A stretch of 64,000 nt of DNA, taken from contig JAEZUE010000058.1 in the NCBI GenBank assembly GCA_023443455.1, positions 149,519 to 213,518 on the forward strand, written 5' to 3'. Origin of the DNA: Verrucomicrobiota bacterium. Its GTDB lineage: Bacteria; Verrucomicrobiota; Verrucomicrobiia; Opitutales; Opitutaceae. The notes under the pieces are model-generated. The model did not search any database and had not been told where the DNA came from. It was given only the letters and a program-made list of their open reading frames with translations. Below are positions 24,658 through 33,676 of this stretch, one piece after another (the stretch's first letter is position 1; every line of letters starts with the position of its first letter). Made by a program: the position numbers and the translations under genes.

Positions 24658-25429
24658 TTGGGCTCGATCGATTCCGGGCGCACTTCGCCAATTACACGAA
24701 CCGTTACGTGCTGATCGGGGGCACCGCCTCGAGTCTCGCCATGGAGGAGCTGGGGGAAGTTTCCGCGCCACCAAGGATCTCGACATCGTCCTTTGCGTTG
24801 AGGCGTTGGACCGGGAGTTCGTGCAGGCGTTCTGGGACTTCATCAAGCAGGGCGACTACGAGAACCGCCAAAAAAGTACGGGGAAGCGGGTGTTCTATCG
24901 ATTCCACACCCCGCGGCAGCCGGGCTTTCCCGCGATGCTCGAGCTGTTTTCCCGCGTGCCGGACGCCCTCGATTCGGAGAAAGGCGCAACACTCACTCCG
25001 CTACCGGTCGACGAGGAGGCTTCAAGCCTCTCGGCGATCCTGATGGACGGCGACTACTACGCCCTCGTCATGGAGCGCCGGGCGGAGCTTCGGGGACTGA
25101 GCCTTGTCGGTGCGGACGTGTTGATCCCACTGAAGGCCCGAGCCTGGGTGGACCTTGCAGGCCGCAGGGCGGCGGGCGAGCACATCGACTCGCGGAACAT
25201 CACGAAGCACCGAAACGACATTTTCCGGCTCTTCACGGTGCTGGACCGCGAAGCCGCGATCACCCTGCCGGACCGGATCTGTTCCGATCTCCGCGTGGCG
25301 TTTGCGCGCCTGTCGGGCGAACCGGCCGACCTGAAATCCCTCGGCATATCCGGCATTCAGTTACCGGAGCTACTCGCCGAGTTGAGCCGTCTCTACGGCC
25401 TCGACCGCGCGTTGCCTGGTGGTCGGTGA
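24651..25429 (+). pseudogene. AbiEii-like nucleotidyltransferase toxin, frameshifted at a G run
   Basis: The frame starting with GTG 24651 encodes 'FANYTNRYVLIGGTASSLAM' and then shifts at the run of five G at 24752-24756. With one more G the reading continues as 'FRATKDLDIVL' in the frame that ends at 25429. The joined protein of about 260 residues has the nucleotidyltransferase hallmarks: the GGTA helix start, the DLD metal pair, and 'VLIPLKARAWVDL' downstream. AbiEii toxins transfer nucleotides, for example to tRNA acceptor ends. As written the gene cannot make a full product from one frame. A one-base deletion, a phase-variable tract or a sequencing error would all look the same. Confidence 0.75.
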
Positions 25430-25796
25430 AAGGACTGGCGCCCGACAGACATCGGCAAGTCCGAGATCGGGAAACCGGACGCCGCAATTCCGGTATTCCA
25501 ATACCCCCATCAACACGGTCCCTCGGTCCGCACCGGGGAGCGAGGCCAGGGGCGAGGCGGATGGCGGACGGAGGCCGGCCGCAGATTCCATTCTTTGGAC
25601 AAAAAGATCGGATACTTCGTGGGTCATGATCGGTCCTTCAATCTGCGACGCCGCCATCATCGCGCCGGTCCACCTTCGGCGATCGCCACCTCCAGATTGA
25701 TCGCGTGCGCCACGGGCCCGCCGACGACATCATCCTCGGACAACTGCGGGCAGGTCGCCTGCCGCATCCACCCCTTGCGGCCGCGCGGGTGCTGCG
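25430..25796. other. Intergenic stretch without a recognised gene
   Basis: I see only short frames (for example a minus-strand frame at 25370-25660 that overlaps the toxin end and has no domain signal). No REP hairpin of the main families is present. It may be debris from an earlier insertion. Confidence 0.4.
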
Positions 25797-25833
25797 GAAA
25801 ACAAACAACCCCGGGCTCGGGCCCGGGGTTGTT
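25797..25833 (-). terminator. Rho-independent terminator of the SGNH hydrolase gene
   Basis: AACAACCCCGGGC and its complement form a near-perfect hairpin (25804-25833), followed on the minus strand by TTGTTTTCC. It begins 19 bases after the stop of the hydrolase. Confidence 0.88.
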
Positions 25834-25851
25834 CGTGCAGTCGGCTGGCGG

Positions 25852-26643
25852 TCACTTTTTGTTGAGCGCGCTCGGGTCGCCGGTGGGCGGGGGCGCGTGG
25901 TCCTCGGCGGCGGGTTCGCCGAGCAACTCGGTGAGCAACGGCGTCAGCGCCTTCGCCCAGACCTCGTAACCCTTCAGGGAGAGGTGGAGCTTGTCCACCG
26001 TCACCTCCGGATGAAGGTTGCCCTCCGCGTCGGCGAGCTGGTCGTTGATGTTCAGGAAACGGATCTTCTTCCCGTCGGCGAAGTCGACGATCTGCCGGTT
26101 GATCTCGGCCACGGCCTTGTTCGACTCCGGATTGTCGTTACGCGGGAAGACGGCCGTGAGGATGATCGTGGCCTCGGGCGCCTTCGCCTGCAGGGTCTCG
26201 AGCAGGGCCTTGATGCCCTCGACGGCGTCGTCCGCGCAGCCGGGTTTCGGTTTGTCGCCCACGTTGTTGGTGCCGGCGAGCAGCACGATCACCTTCGGGC
26301 TCAGACCGTCGAACTCGCCGTTCTGGAGGCGCCAGAGCATCTGGTGGGTGGAGTCGCCACCCCAGCCGAAGTTGGCCGCGTTCCAGCCGTGGAACGTCTG
26401 CTTCCAGTGCGCGAGGAACTCCGGGTAGTCGAGCCCGCCCCAGCGGCGAGTGATGGAGTCGCCGAGGAAATACACATCGATGGTGCCCTGCTTCGCCTTC
26501 TCGAGCAGCTGCTGGTGGGCGATGCGGCCGTTCTCGTTCCACGGCGGATAGGGGGCGTGGGCCGTGCCCGCCGCGCCGACGGAGACGAACAGCAGCGGGA
26601 GAGCGGTAAACAGGATGCGGGAAATCGGCAGAAGCAGCTTCAT
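25852..26643 (-). CDS. Secreted SGNH/GDSL hydrolase (acetylhydrolase type)
   Basis: From ATG 26643 the product has 263 residues with a signal peptide (to about residue 29). The four SGNH blocks are visible: 'VYFLGDSITRRWGG' (Ser), 'NFGWGGDSTHQML' (Gly), 'LLAGTNNVGD' (Asn) and 'TVDKLHLSLKGYEVWA' (Asp and His). This arrangement matches platelet-activating-factor-acetylhydrolase-like esterases, which in polysaccharide degraders deacetylate sugars. The C-terminal tail is proline-rich. It is monocistronic, closed by a strong terminator. The substrate is not known. Longer frames starting at 26922 cover the end of the next gene and are rejected. Confidence 0.85.
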   Translation of the reverse strand: MKLLLPISRILFTALPLLFVSVGAAGTAHAPYPPWNENGRIAHQQLLEKAKQGTIDVYFLGDSITRRWGGLDYPEFLAHWKQTFHGWNAANFGWGGDSTHQMLWRLQNGEFDGLSPKVIVLLAGTNNVGDKPKPGCADDAVEGIKALLETLQAKAPEATIILTAVFPRNDNPESNKAVAEINRQIVDFADGKKIRFLNINDQLADAEGNLHPEVTVDKLHLSLKGYEVWAKALTPLLTELLGEPAAEDHAPPPTGDPSALNKK

Positions 26644-26759
26644 GGAAGGGGATAGACCGGGGTTGAAGATCGGGGTGCCCGACGATGGATCGACCGCTGC
26701 GGCACGCGCGAGTTCCTGCTCGTACAAACGTTGGACCGGACCCACCGCCGACGCGCCGG

Positions 26760-28979
26760 TCAGCCCTCGCCCCGCTCGCCGTGCAGCAGCGCGGCCACCC
26801 GCCCGAGCAGCGCCTCGGCGGAAAACGGTTTCGTGAGCAGTGTCGTCGCCGGGTCGAGTTCCGGATCCCCGGCAGCCGCCTCGTAGTGCCCGCTCATGAA
26901 GAGCACGCGCACCCCGCCCCACCGCGCCCGCAGCTCCCGCGCCAGCTCCAGACCGGAACGCCCGGGCATCACGATGTCGGTGAGCACCAAGTCGACCGGC
27001 GGGCGCGCGGCTGCGAACACCGCCAGCCCGGAATCGAAATCGCTGGCGTTGCTCACGCGGTAGCCGCCGTTGACGAGCACCCGCTCCGCGAAACGCCGCA
27101 CCGCCACCTCATCCTCGACGACGAGGATGTGCTCGGAACCGAGGGAACGCGCAGACTCCCCCGCCGGCACCGGCGCCGGCCCGGCCGCGGTCCCGTCAGC
27201 CGACGGCAGGAAAACCCGCACCGCCGTGCCCCGGCCCGGTTCGCTGTCGACCTGCACCGCCCCTTCGTTCTGCAACACGATGCCGTGCACCATCGAGAGC
27301 CCGAGGCCGGTGCCCTGTCCCCGCGGCTTGGTCGTGAAGAACGGCTCGAAGAGCCGCGCCCGCACCTCCGGCGCCATCCCTGTGCCCGTATCCACAACCT
27401 CCAGCAGCACCTGACGCTCCGCCGCCAGCGAGGACCCGAGTTCCGCCGCCTCGCCGCGCGCCACCGACCGGCAACGCACCGTCACCGTGCCCCCGTCGGG
27501 CATCGCGTCGCGGGCGTTGCTCGCGAGGTTGAGCAGCACCTGCTCGACCTGTCCCCGGTCGGCCCGCACCGGCGCGGCGCCCTCCAGCTCCAGCGCCAGC
27601 CGGTGCTGCACCCCGAGCAGCCGGTCGACCAGCCGCTCCATGCCGCGCACCGCCACGCCCAGGTCGAGGACCTCGACCCGCCGCAGATCCTTACGCGCGA
27701 ACGCCAGAAGCTGCCGCGTGAGCGCGGTGGCCCGGCGGTGCGCCTCCTGGATCTCGCCCATCATCTCCCGCACCTCGGGGTCCGGATACTCCGCCAGCAG
27801 ACCGGCGTTGCCGCCCACCACCGTCAGCAGGTTGTTGAAATCGTGCGCGACCCCGCCGGCCAGGCGGCCCACCGTCTCCAACCGTTGGGTATGCGCGAGA
27901 CGCTCCTCGAGCCGGCGGCGTTCGGTCACGTCGCGCAGGATCAGCAGCGTGCGGGCCTCCGACCCCAACCGCTGCTGTACCGAGATCTCCACCGCACAGG
28001 CTTCGGCCGTGCCCGGCCGCAACGTGAACGCGACCGGTGCGCCCGGCCGCACGGCCGCGAGGTCGACCGGGCTCTCCGCCCCCGCCCGTCGCAACACCCA
28101 GGGCAGGTCCTCCCCGATCGCCGCGGCGCGCTCGTCGCGCAGGAGCCGCAGGGCCGCGGCGTTGATGTCCCGCACCAGCCCGGTCTCGTCCAGTTCCAGC
28201 AGCCCGTCGGGCGCGAGCGCGAACAACTCCCCGTAGCGCCGGTTCGCACGCGACGAGCGCTCGAGCGCCTCGTGATACGACGCGATGAACGCCCGCACCA
28301 GCAGTACCGACGCCACGAACACCACCTCCGAGACCACGAGCATGCTTCCATGGGTAGCGAAATCGAAACGTTGGCCGCCCCGCAGAAGAAGACCGGGAAA
28401 GAGATACGCCAACGGCAGCGCCACGCACGACGCCGCCCCGGCCCACACCGCCGCGCGCCCACCCAGGGCCATGCCGGTGGCCATGATCACGGCGGGGAAG
28501 ACCACCAGCGCTCCGCCGCCGAAATATCCCCAATGGGCGAGGGCGAGCACCGAGAGCACCCACACCGTCGCCAGCACCTGCACCAACGCCGCCCGCGGCC
28601 GCCGCCGCGCCAGGAACAACGCGCTGGCGGTCGATACCAACGCCGCCGCCTCCTCGCCACGCGCCACGAGATTGCCCGCATCGGCCACCAACCCGAACGC
28701 GAACATCACCCCGTACGCGACGAGCGTGAGCCGGATCCCGAGGCGCACCCACACCGCGTTGACCGTCGGAGGGACAGAGGGCGACTGCGGAATGCCGGAA
28801 GGAGACAGCACGAAGGAGCGGGTTGCGCCGACCGTAACAGAAAACGCCACGCACACCAGCCCGGGTTGGGCACGGGACCCCGCCTTGGATTCTTCGACCG
28901 AAGGGAACGCCCCGCCCAAGCCGGGATGATGCCGACGAGAGACGAGCGTCGAGTGGCGAGCGCCACTCCAATTGTGCAC
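26760..28979 (-). CDS. Hybrid histidine kinase with PAS, HisKA/HATPase and receiver domains
   Basis: Up to 739 residues: a membrane-spanning region (about residues 78-235), a PAS domain ('LFALAPDGLLELDETGLVRD'), a HisKA box with the phosphorylated His in 'GRLAGGVAHDFNNLLTVVGG', an HATPase with N-box 'LNLASNARDAMPDGG', G-boxes 'VDTGTGMAPEV' and 'GTGLGLSMVHG', and a C-terminal receiver with the phospho-acceptor Asp in 'LVLTDIVMPGRSGLEL' and 'LLTKPFS'. The H-box and receiver arrangement is the common PAS-hybrid type. The true start is uncertain: ATG 28979 lies in a dispersed repeat, and GTG codons at 28811, 28754 or 28748 just before the first membrane helix are good alternatives. No partner regulator is adjacent. 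Confidence 0.88.
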   Translation of the reverse strand: MHNWSGARHSTLVSRRHHPGLGGAFPSVEESKAGSRAQPGLVCVAFSVTVGATRSFVLSPSGIPQSPSVPPTVNAVWVRLGIRLTLVAYGVMFAFGLVADAGNLVARGEEAAALVSTASALFLARRRPRAALVQVLATVWVLSVLALAHWGYFGGGALVVFPAVIMATGMALGGRAAVWAGAASCVALPLAYLFPGLLLRGGQRFDFATHGSMLVVSEVVFVASVLLVRAFIASYHEALERSSRANRRYGELFALAPDGLLELDETGLVRDINAAALRLLRDERAAAIGEDLPWVLRRAGAESPVDLAAVRPGAPVAFTLRPGTAEACAVEISVQQRLGSEARTLLILRDVTERRRLEERLAHTQRLETVGRLAGGVAHDFNNLLTVVGGNAGLLAEYPDPEVREMMGEIQEAHRRATALTRQLLAFARKDLRRVEVLDLGVAVRGMERLVDRLLGVQHRLALELEGAAPVRADRGQVEQVLLNLASNARDAMPDGGTVTVRCRSVARGEAAELGSSLAAERQVLLEVVDTGTGMAPEVRARLFEPFFTTKPRGQGTGLGLSMVHGIVLQNEGAVQVDSEPGRGTAVRVFLPSADGTAAGPAPVPAGESARSLGSEHILVVEDEVAVRRFAERVLVNGGYRVSNASDFDSGLAVFAAARPPVDLVLTDIVMPGRSGLELARELRARWGGVRVLFMSGHYEAAAGDPELDPATTLLTKPFSAEALLGRVAALLHGERGEG

Positions 28980-29067
28980 AAGGGGATTGCCCGAGAGGGC
29001 TCGCGATCTGCCTCCGAAACTCCGGTCCTCGACGCTCGACCCTCGACGCTCGAATGAATGACTACGG

Positions 29068-30510
29068 CTACGCCGGCACCGCGAGGCCGAGGGCGCGGGT
29101 CATCACGCCGAACAGCGCGTTGTTCTGGATCAGCCCGCCGATCGCCCCGCTGCCCGGGCCGAAGGCCGCGAGCTCGGTGAAGTCGGTGGTGTGCTGCGTG
29201 CCCGTCCAGCCGACGGATACATAGTTGGCGAGAATCTGACCGTAGGCCGCCAGCGGGGCATTGCGCACCCGGTAGCCCTCGCGGTGCTCCTTGCGCAGCG
29301 CCTGCCGCAGCATTTCGATCTCGTCGTCCTCGAAATCCAGCGACGTCGCCGCATGCACACGATCGCGCACCTGCACCGCCGTGCTCTCCGGGCCGAGGCC
29401 CGCGAGCGTCCACACGTTGGTCTGGCGAAGACGCGCCACCCGGTCGAAGCAGTCCTGCGTGTCGCCATAGCTGCCGCCGCGGCTGGTGAAGCTGCCGCCC
29501 GCGCCGTTGAGGCCGGGGTTCGCGTTGCCATGGTCGCTGGTCACGATGACGAGCGTGTCGTCGCGGCCGGCGGCGAACTCGAGCGCCGCCCCCACCGCGT
29601 CGTCGAAGGCGAGTTGGTCGAAGAGCAGCCCTCCGATGTCGTTGGAGTGCGCCGCATGGTCGATCCGCGCGCCCTCGACCTGCAGCACGAAGCCGCGCCC
29701 GTTGGCCGCAAGCCGCCCGAGCGCCACGCGCGTCATCTCCGCCAGCGTGGGCACCGCGGCCGCCAGCGCCGGATCGGCGCGGTGGTCGAGCGCATAGGGC
29801 AGATGCCCGCCCGCAAACGTGCCCAGCAACCGGGTACTCTCCGGCGCCGCCCGCAGCCCCGCGGCATCGCGCACCACCGCGTAGCCGGCACGGGCGTAGT
29901 CGGCAAAGAGGTCGCGCTTGTCGCCGCGTTTGGCGGCGTCGAAAAACACGGAGCCGCCACCGAGCAGCACGTCGACCCCAACTTTCAGATACTGTTCGGC
30001 GATGATGCCCTCGTCCGCCCGCGTCTCGACCTGCGCGGCGAAGCCGGCCGGCGTGGCGTGGGTGATCGTGGCGGTGGTCACCAGACCGGTCGACTTGCCC
30101 GCCGCCTGCGCCAGCGGGAGGATCGGCGTGCGCGCACGCCCGTCGGGCGCGAAATTGATCGCGCCGTTGTTGACCTTATGGCCGCAGCCCCACGCCGACG
30201 AGGCCGCCGCGGAGTCCGTCACGGGAGAATTCGCCGAGCAGGTGTCCATCAAGGCCCGGTGCAGGTCGGGCCGGTCATAGAGGCCGAGCCAATGGGTACC
30301 GCGCCCCTCCTGGCGGCGCAGATGCCGCTCGGCCATCGCGAGCGTGCCCAGGCTCATGCCGTCGCTGACCAGAAAGATGACGTTGCGCGCCCGCCCGGGC
30401 TCGGAGGCGACCGACGCGGCCGGAGCCTGCGCGCGCAGGCCGGGGGCGAGAAAAACGGCGCCGCCGGCCAGGCCGGTGCGCAGGAAGTCGCGGCGAGAAA
30501 CGGATGACAT
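29068..30510 (-). CDS. Alkaline phosphatase (PhoA family), Tat-exported
   Basis: The 480-residue protein starts at ATG 30510 with a Tat signal ('SVSRRDFLRTGLAGGAVFLA'). The metal and nucleophile sites of the PhoA family are present: 'VIFLVSDGMSLG' (Asp), 'SPVTDSAAASSAWGCG' (Ser nucleophile after Asp), 'ARIDHAAHSND' (Asp/His), 'IVTSDHGNANPG' (Asp-His) and 'QHTTDFTELAAFG' (His). It hydrolyses phosphomonoesters in the periplasm for phosphate supply. An upstream in-frame ATG at 30693 falls in REP repeat sequence and would bury the Tat signal, so it is rejected. Confidence 0.92.
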   Translation of the reverse strand: MSSVSRRDFLRTGLAGGAVFLAPGLRAQAPAASVASEPGRARNVIFLVSDGMSLGTLAMAERHLRRQEGRGTHWLGLYDRPDLHRALMDTCSANSPVTDSAAASSAWGCGHKVNNGAINFAPDGRARTPILPLAQAAGKSTGLVTTATITHATPAGFAAQVETRADEGIIAEQYLKVGVDVLLGGGSVFFDAAKRGDKRDLFADYARAGYAVVRDAAGLRAAPESTRLLGTFAGGHLPYALDHRADPALAAAVPTLAEMTRVALGRLAANGRGFVLQVEGARIDHAAHSNDIGGLLFDQLAFDDAVGAALEFAAGRDDTLVIVTSDHGNANPGLNGAGGSFTSRGGSYGDTQDCFDRVARLRQTNVWTLAGLGPESTAVQVRDRVHAATSLDFEDDEIEMLRQALRKEHREGYRVRNAPLAAYGQILANYVSVGWTGTQHTTDFTELAAFGPGSGAIGGLIQNNALFGVMTRALGLAVPA

Positions 30511-30588
30511 GGCGCGAGAGTGTGACCGCCGGCGCGGCGCCCGCCATTCCGGAGTGACGCGTGACGCAAAAATCACACAAGGCGACGC

Positions 30589-31018
30589 CAACCTCGCCGG
30601 CACGGAGGCACGGCGCCACGCCCGGTCCGGCATGCTCACGCGTGGCGCAGGCGTCCCTGCCTGCGGTCCTCGATTCCGCCAGCTCACCGGCACGACCGAA
30701 TCCAGATGAACCGGTCACAGACCGGTCCTACTTCGGCCAGCACGCGCGCCCGTAGGTCCACGTCTTCGACTGGACCCGCCCGGCTCCATCCGCTCTCCGG
30801 CAGGATCCAACCTCGCCGGCACAGAGGCACGGCGCCACGCCCGTCCGGCACGCTGGACCGTGGCGCAGGCGTCCCTGCCTGCGGCCCTCGACTCCGCCAA
30901 CTCCCCAGCCCCACCCGAACTCGCCGGCACGGAGGCACGGCGCCACGCCCGGTCCGGCCTGCTCACCCGTGTCGCAGGCGTCCCTGCCTGCGACCCCCGA
31001 TTCCGCCCGCTCCCGGGC
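30589..31018. repeat. Second tandem array of the composite REP unit
   Basis: Nearly two copies of the ~218-bp composite unit seen at 22.6-23.35 kb: 'GGCACGGAGGCACGGCGCCA' occurs near 30598 and 30925 (a variant near 30820), the CGCAGGC...GCCTGCG hairpin near 30643, 30860 and 30971, and ACCGGTC/GACCGGT at 30709-30732. The array covers the 3' part of the CobW frame and the space up to the phosphatase start. Confidence 0.88.
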
Positions 31019-31687
31019 CTCTTGCCCGCGACATCCGGATACGCCGTGCTCGACGCGCGCCAGGTCGAAACCGCCGAGGTCGAACAGCTCGGCAACCGGC
31101 ACCACGGCATTCTGCGCCGTAAGGATCCGGGCCACGCCGTTGATACGCCGCAGCTGCTCCGTCAACGCGACCAGCTCCACCGGCCCGACCAGGTCGCGTT
31201 TATTGACGACGAGCACGTCGGCATAGGCGACCTGCTCGACCGCATGGCCGTCGCCGCCCTCGTGCGCGGCGAAATGCTCGGCATCGACCACCGTCACGAT
31301 TCCGTCGAGACGAAAGGCCGTCTTCAGCACCGGATCCGACAGGAACGCATGCGCCAGCATCCCGGGATGCGCGACGCCGGTGGTCTCGATGACCAGCCGG
31401 TCGAACTCGGCCGCCATCGCGGCGATCGACTGCATCTGCGCGACGAACTCGCCCCGCGCCTCGCAGCACGTGCGGCCGAGCACGGTGTCGAGCCGCGCCG
31501 GCCCGGCCTCCGCCACCAGCACATCGTCCACCGGCACGCCGCCCAGCTCGTTCTCGAGCACGGCAATGCGTGCCCCCGCCGGCGCGCCATGCAACAGATG
31601 CTCGAGCAGCGTGGTTTTCCCGGCACCGAGAAAGCCGGAGAGAATCGTGACGGGAAGCGGCGTGGGCCGGGTTGCGGGCGTTGACAC
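30728..31687 (-). CDS. CobW/COG0523 GTPase whose C-terminus runs into REP sequence
   Basis: From GTG 31687 (GAGG five bases upstream) the protein shows a COG0523 G-domain: Walker A 'GFLGAGKTTLLEHLL', 'VLENELGGVPVDD', 'LVIETTGVAHPGML' and 'VVNKRDLV'. The metal-binding CxCC motif reads 'GRTCC', so its first Cys is Arg. Family members are metal chaperones, some tied to zinc or cobalamin. The G-domain ends near 31030; the usual CobW_C domain is absent and the frame continues about 100 codons through the composite repeats with no homology until a stop at 30728. The gene is therefore probably truncated by repeat insertion or recombination. A longer start at 31807 would read through a REP pair. Confidence 0.75.
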   Translation of the reverse strand: MSTPATRPTPLPVTILSGFLGAGKTTLLEHLLHGAPAGARIAVLENELGGVPVDDVLVAEAGPARLDTVLGRTCCEARGEFVAQMQSIAAMAAEFDRLVIETTGVAHPGMLAHAFLSDPVLKTAFRLDGIVTVVDAEHFAAHEGGDGHAVEQVAYADVLVVNKRDLVGPVELVALTEQLRRINGVARILTAQNAVVPVAELFDLGGFDLARVEHGVSGCRGQEARERAESGVAGRDACDTGEQAGPGVAPCLRAGEFGWGWGVGGVEGRRQGRLRHGPACRTGVAPCLCAGEVGSCRRADGAGRVQSKTWTYGRACWPK

Positions 31688-31758
31688 GCCCGCCTCGTTA
31701 TGGGCATATGCTCTTTTCGTCAATCCATGAAGCCGCTCCTTGTCGCGGGCCGTTCGAC

Positions 31759-31822
31759 CTGTAGGCCACCGCGCCGAGGCGGCCAATTCGCCAGAACGCC
31801 AGGTCACCGCCCTGGCCTACAG
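31759..31822. repeat. Inverted REP pair (GTAGGCCACC ... GGCCTAC)
   Basis: The element starts CTGTAGGCCACCGCGCC and ends CCGCCCTGGCCTACAG, so both outer feet read GTAG outward. The same pair recurs at 39064-39128 and, within the coding sequence of the DUF748 gene, at 37372-37433. It lies in the divergent promoter region between the CobW-like and metallo-beta-lactamase-fold genes. Confidence 0.85.
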
Positions 31823-31883
31823 CGCCCGGCCTGTGCTCGCCACCATACCGCCCATCGTCCATCGTCCACCGATACCACCGCCC

Positions 31884-32717
31884 ATGACCACCGTCACTCT
31901 TCTGGCTGAAAACACCGCCCGCGGCCTGGGCGTATTGGGAGAACACGGACTCGCCTGGTGGATCGACACCGGCGCGCAGCACGTGCTTTTCGACACCGGC
32001 CAGGGCCTCGTGCTGGAGTCCAACGCCCGGCGCCTGCGCGCCGACCTCTCCACCACCTCGGCCATCGCGCTCAGCCACGGGCACAGCGACCATGTCGGCG
32101 GGCTCGAGGCCGCACTTGAGGCCGCCCCGTTGGCCTCCCTCTTCCTGCACCCCGACGCCACCGCGCGCCGCTACACGGGCTCCGACCGCCGTCCCCTCGG
32201 TCGGCGCCTCAGCACCGACCTGATGGAAACGGAAGCCTTCCGCACGCCCGGCCGCCGGATCGTCGTATCGCGCGAGCCGCAGGAGATCGCGCCCGGCGTG
32301 TGGACCACCGGCGAGATCCCGCGCACCAACGACTTCGAGGATGTGGGTGGGCCCTTCTACCTCGACGAGCAGTTGACGCTCCCCGACCCGATCCTCGACG
32401 ACCAGTCGGTGTTCTTCGCCGGCAAGGAGGGCACGATCGTGGTGCTCGGCTGCGCGCATGCCGGCGTCGTCAACACCCTCGAGCACATCCGCACGCTCAC
32501 CCACGGAGCGCCCATCCACGCGGTCTTCGGCGGCATGCACCTGCTCAACGCCGATGAGCGCCGCCTCACCGAGACCTTCGCCGCGTTGCGCCGCCTCGGC
32601 GTGCAACGCTTCGGCCCGAACCACTGCACCGGCTACGCGGCCACCGTGCAGTTCTGGCGCGAGTTCCCCGGCCGCTGCTTCCAGTGCTCCGCCGGCACCC
32701 GGCTGGAGTTCGCGTGA
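31884..32717 (+). CDS. Metallo-beta-lactamase-fold hydrolase (MJ0296/7,8-dihydropterin synthase-like)
   Basis: From ATG 31884 the 277-residue protein shows the HxHxDH metal motif 'SHGHSDHVGG' (residues 64-73), 'LGCAHAGVVNTLEHIR' with the next metal ligand, 'GGMHLLNA' and 'GPNHCTGYAA' at the C-terminus. This is the pattern of the family named after 7,8-dihydropterin-6-methyl-4-(ribofuranosyl)aminobenzene-phosphate synthase, which in bacteria has mostly unassigned roles. It is divergent from the CobW-like gene; metal supply by a COG0523 protein to a metallo-hydrolase would be a sensible link but is inference. Confidence 0.85.
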   Translation: MTTVTLLAENTARGLGVLGEHGLAWWIDTGAQHVLFDTGQGLVLESNARRLRADLSTTSAIALSHGHSDHVGGLEAALEAAPLASLFLHPDATARRYTGSDRRPLGRRLSTDLMETEAFRTPGRRIVVSREPQEIAPGVWTTGEIPRTNDFEDVGGPFYLDEQLTLPDPILDDQSVFFAGKEGTIVVLGCAHAGVVNTLEHIRTLTHGAPIHAVFGGMHLLNADERRLTETFAALRRLGVQRFGPNHCTGYAATVQFWREFPGRCFQCSAGTRLEFA

Positions 32718-32874
32718 GGCGGCCTTCGCCTCACATCACGTGGCGGCGGCCGCCAAGGCCGTCGATTTCCGCGGGTTGCCCGTGACGGCTCGTCGGGGAC
32801 GACTCGCCCTACCCCATCGTCGTGATTGCGTCGGCACGCCTTCTCCTGCCATCAAGGGCCCAGCAAACCCATCC

Positions 32875-33600
32875 ATGAGCGACCGGCCGCACAACCCCTT
32901 CACCCGAGAGCTGCTTGCCCAAAACACCCTCGCTGAATGGCAGAACATCATCGACACGACGGCCGGGATCTTCGGCGTGCCGGCCGGCCTGATCACGCGC
33001 GTCGACGGCGACCAGATCGAGATCCTGCTCTCCAGCCGCACCACCGAGAACCCGTATCCAGCCAGCTACGTCGCGAAGTACCCGGACTCCGGCTGGTACT
33101 GCGAGCGCACCCTGAAGAGCCGCGCGCTCAACCACATCCCCGACGCCCTCGCCGACGACGACTGGAAGGACAACCCCGCGGCCACCGGCATGCACATCGT
33201 CTCGTATGTCGGCCTGCCCATCCGCCTGCCCGACGGCGGTGAGTTCGGCACCGTGTGCTTCCTCGACAACAAGGCCAACCGACACAACGAGCTCCACATC
33301 AAGATGCTCGAGATGATCCGCCGCATGGTCGAGCTGACGCTCCGCGTCATCCACGACAAACAGCGGATCAGCCTGCACGAGCGTTTCCTCAACGACCTGA
33401 GCCGGATCTACCCGATCTGCAGCTACTGCAAGAAGGTCCGTGACGCCTCGGGGGAGTGGGTCGGCGTCGAGGAGTACATCCACGACATCGCCGGCACCCG
33501 GCCGACCCACGGCATCTGCCCCGAGTGCTTCGCCAAGCTCGAGAACCGGATGACCGTCCCCGGCGGCCCGTGGAAACCGGCCGAGGGGCCCACCCGATAG
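32875..33600 (+). CDS. GAF-domain protein with C-terminal Cys cluster
   Basis: The 241-residue product starts at ATG 32875. Residues about 20-160 form a GAF domain ('NIIDTTAGIFGVPAGLITRV', 'SYVGLPIRLPDGGEFGTVCF'). A helix follows and then the motif 'YPICSYCKKVRDASGEWVGV' with 'THGICPECFAKL', two CxxC pairs that look like a zinc-binding end found in many bacterial GAF/PAS signalling proteins ('ICxxCKKIRD...HGICPxC'). It would act as a sensor, with no output enzyme in the same chain. No clear partner is adjacent. About 70 bases separate it from the lytic transglycosylase gene. Confidence 0.8.
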   Translation: MSDRPHNPFTRELLAQNTLAEWQNIIDTTAGIFGVPAGLITRVDGDQIEILLSSRTTENPYPASYVAKYPDSGWYCERTLKSRALNHIPDALADDDWKDNPAATGMHIVSYVGLPIRLPDGGEFGTVCFLDNKANRHNELHIKMLEMIRRMVELTLRVIHDKQRISLHERFLNDLSRIYPICSYCKKVRDASGEWVGVEEYIHDIAGTRPTHGICPECFAKLENRMTVPGGPWKPAEGPTR

Positions 33601-33676
33601 ACGCGGTCGCACCCGTCGCCGCATCGTCGCGGAACCGGCATCGACTCCGCGCGGTCGGAGGCCACACTGCACCGTC

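Noticed and set aside
25370..25660. Small minus-strand gene downstream of the AbiE pair
   Set aside because: It overlaps the toxin 3' end, has no ribosome binding site and no recognisable domain.
26685..29057. Long plus-strand open frame opposite the histidine kinase
   Set aside because: Antisense shadow; the minus-strand kinase motifs are unambiguous.
30511..30693. Upstream start for the alkaline phosphatase
   Set aside because: The extension is translated REP sequence and would place the Tat signal 60 residues inside the protein.
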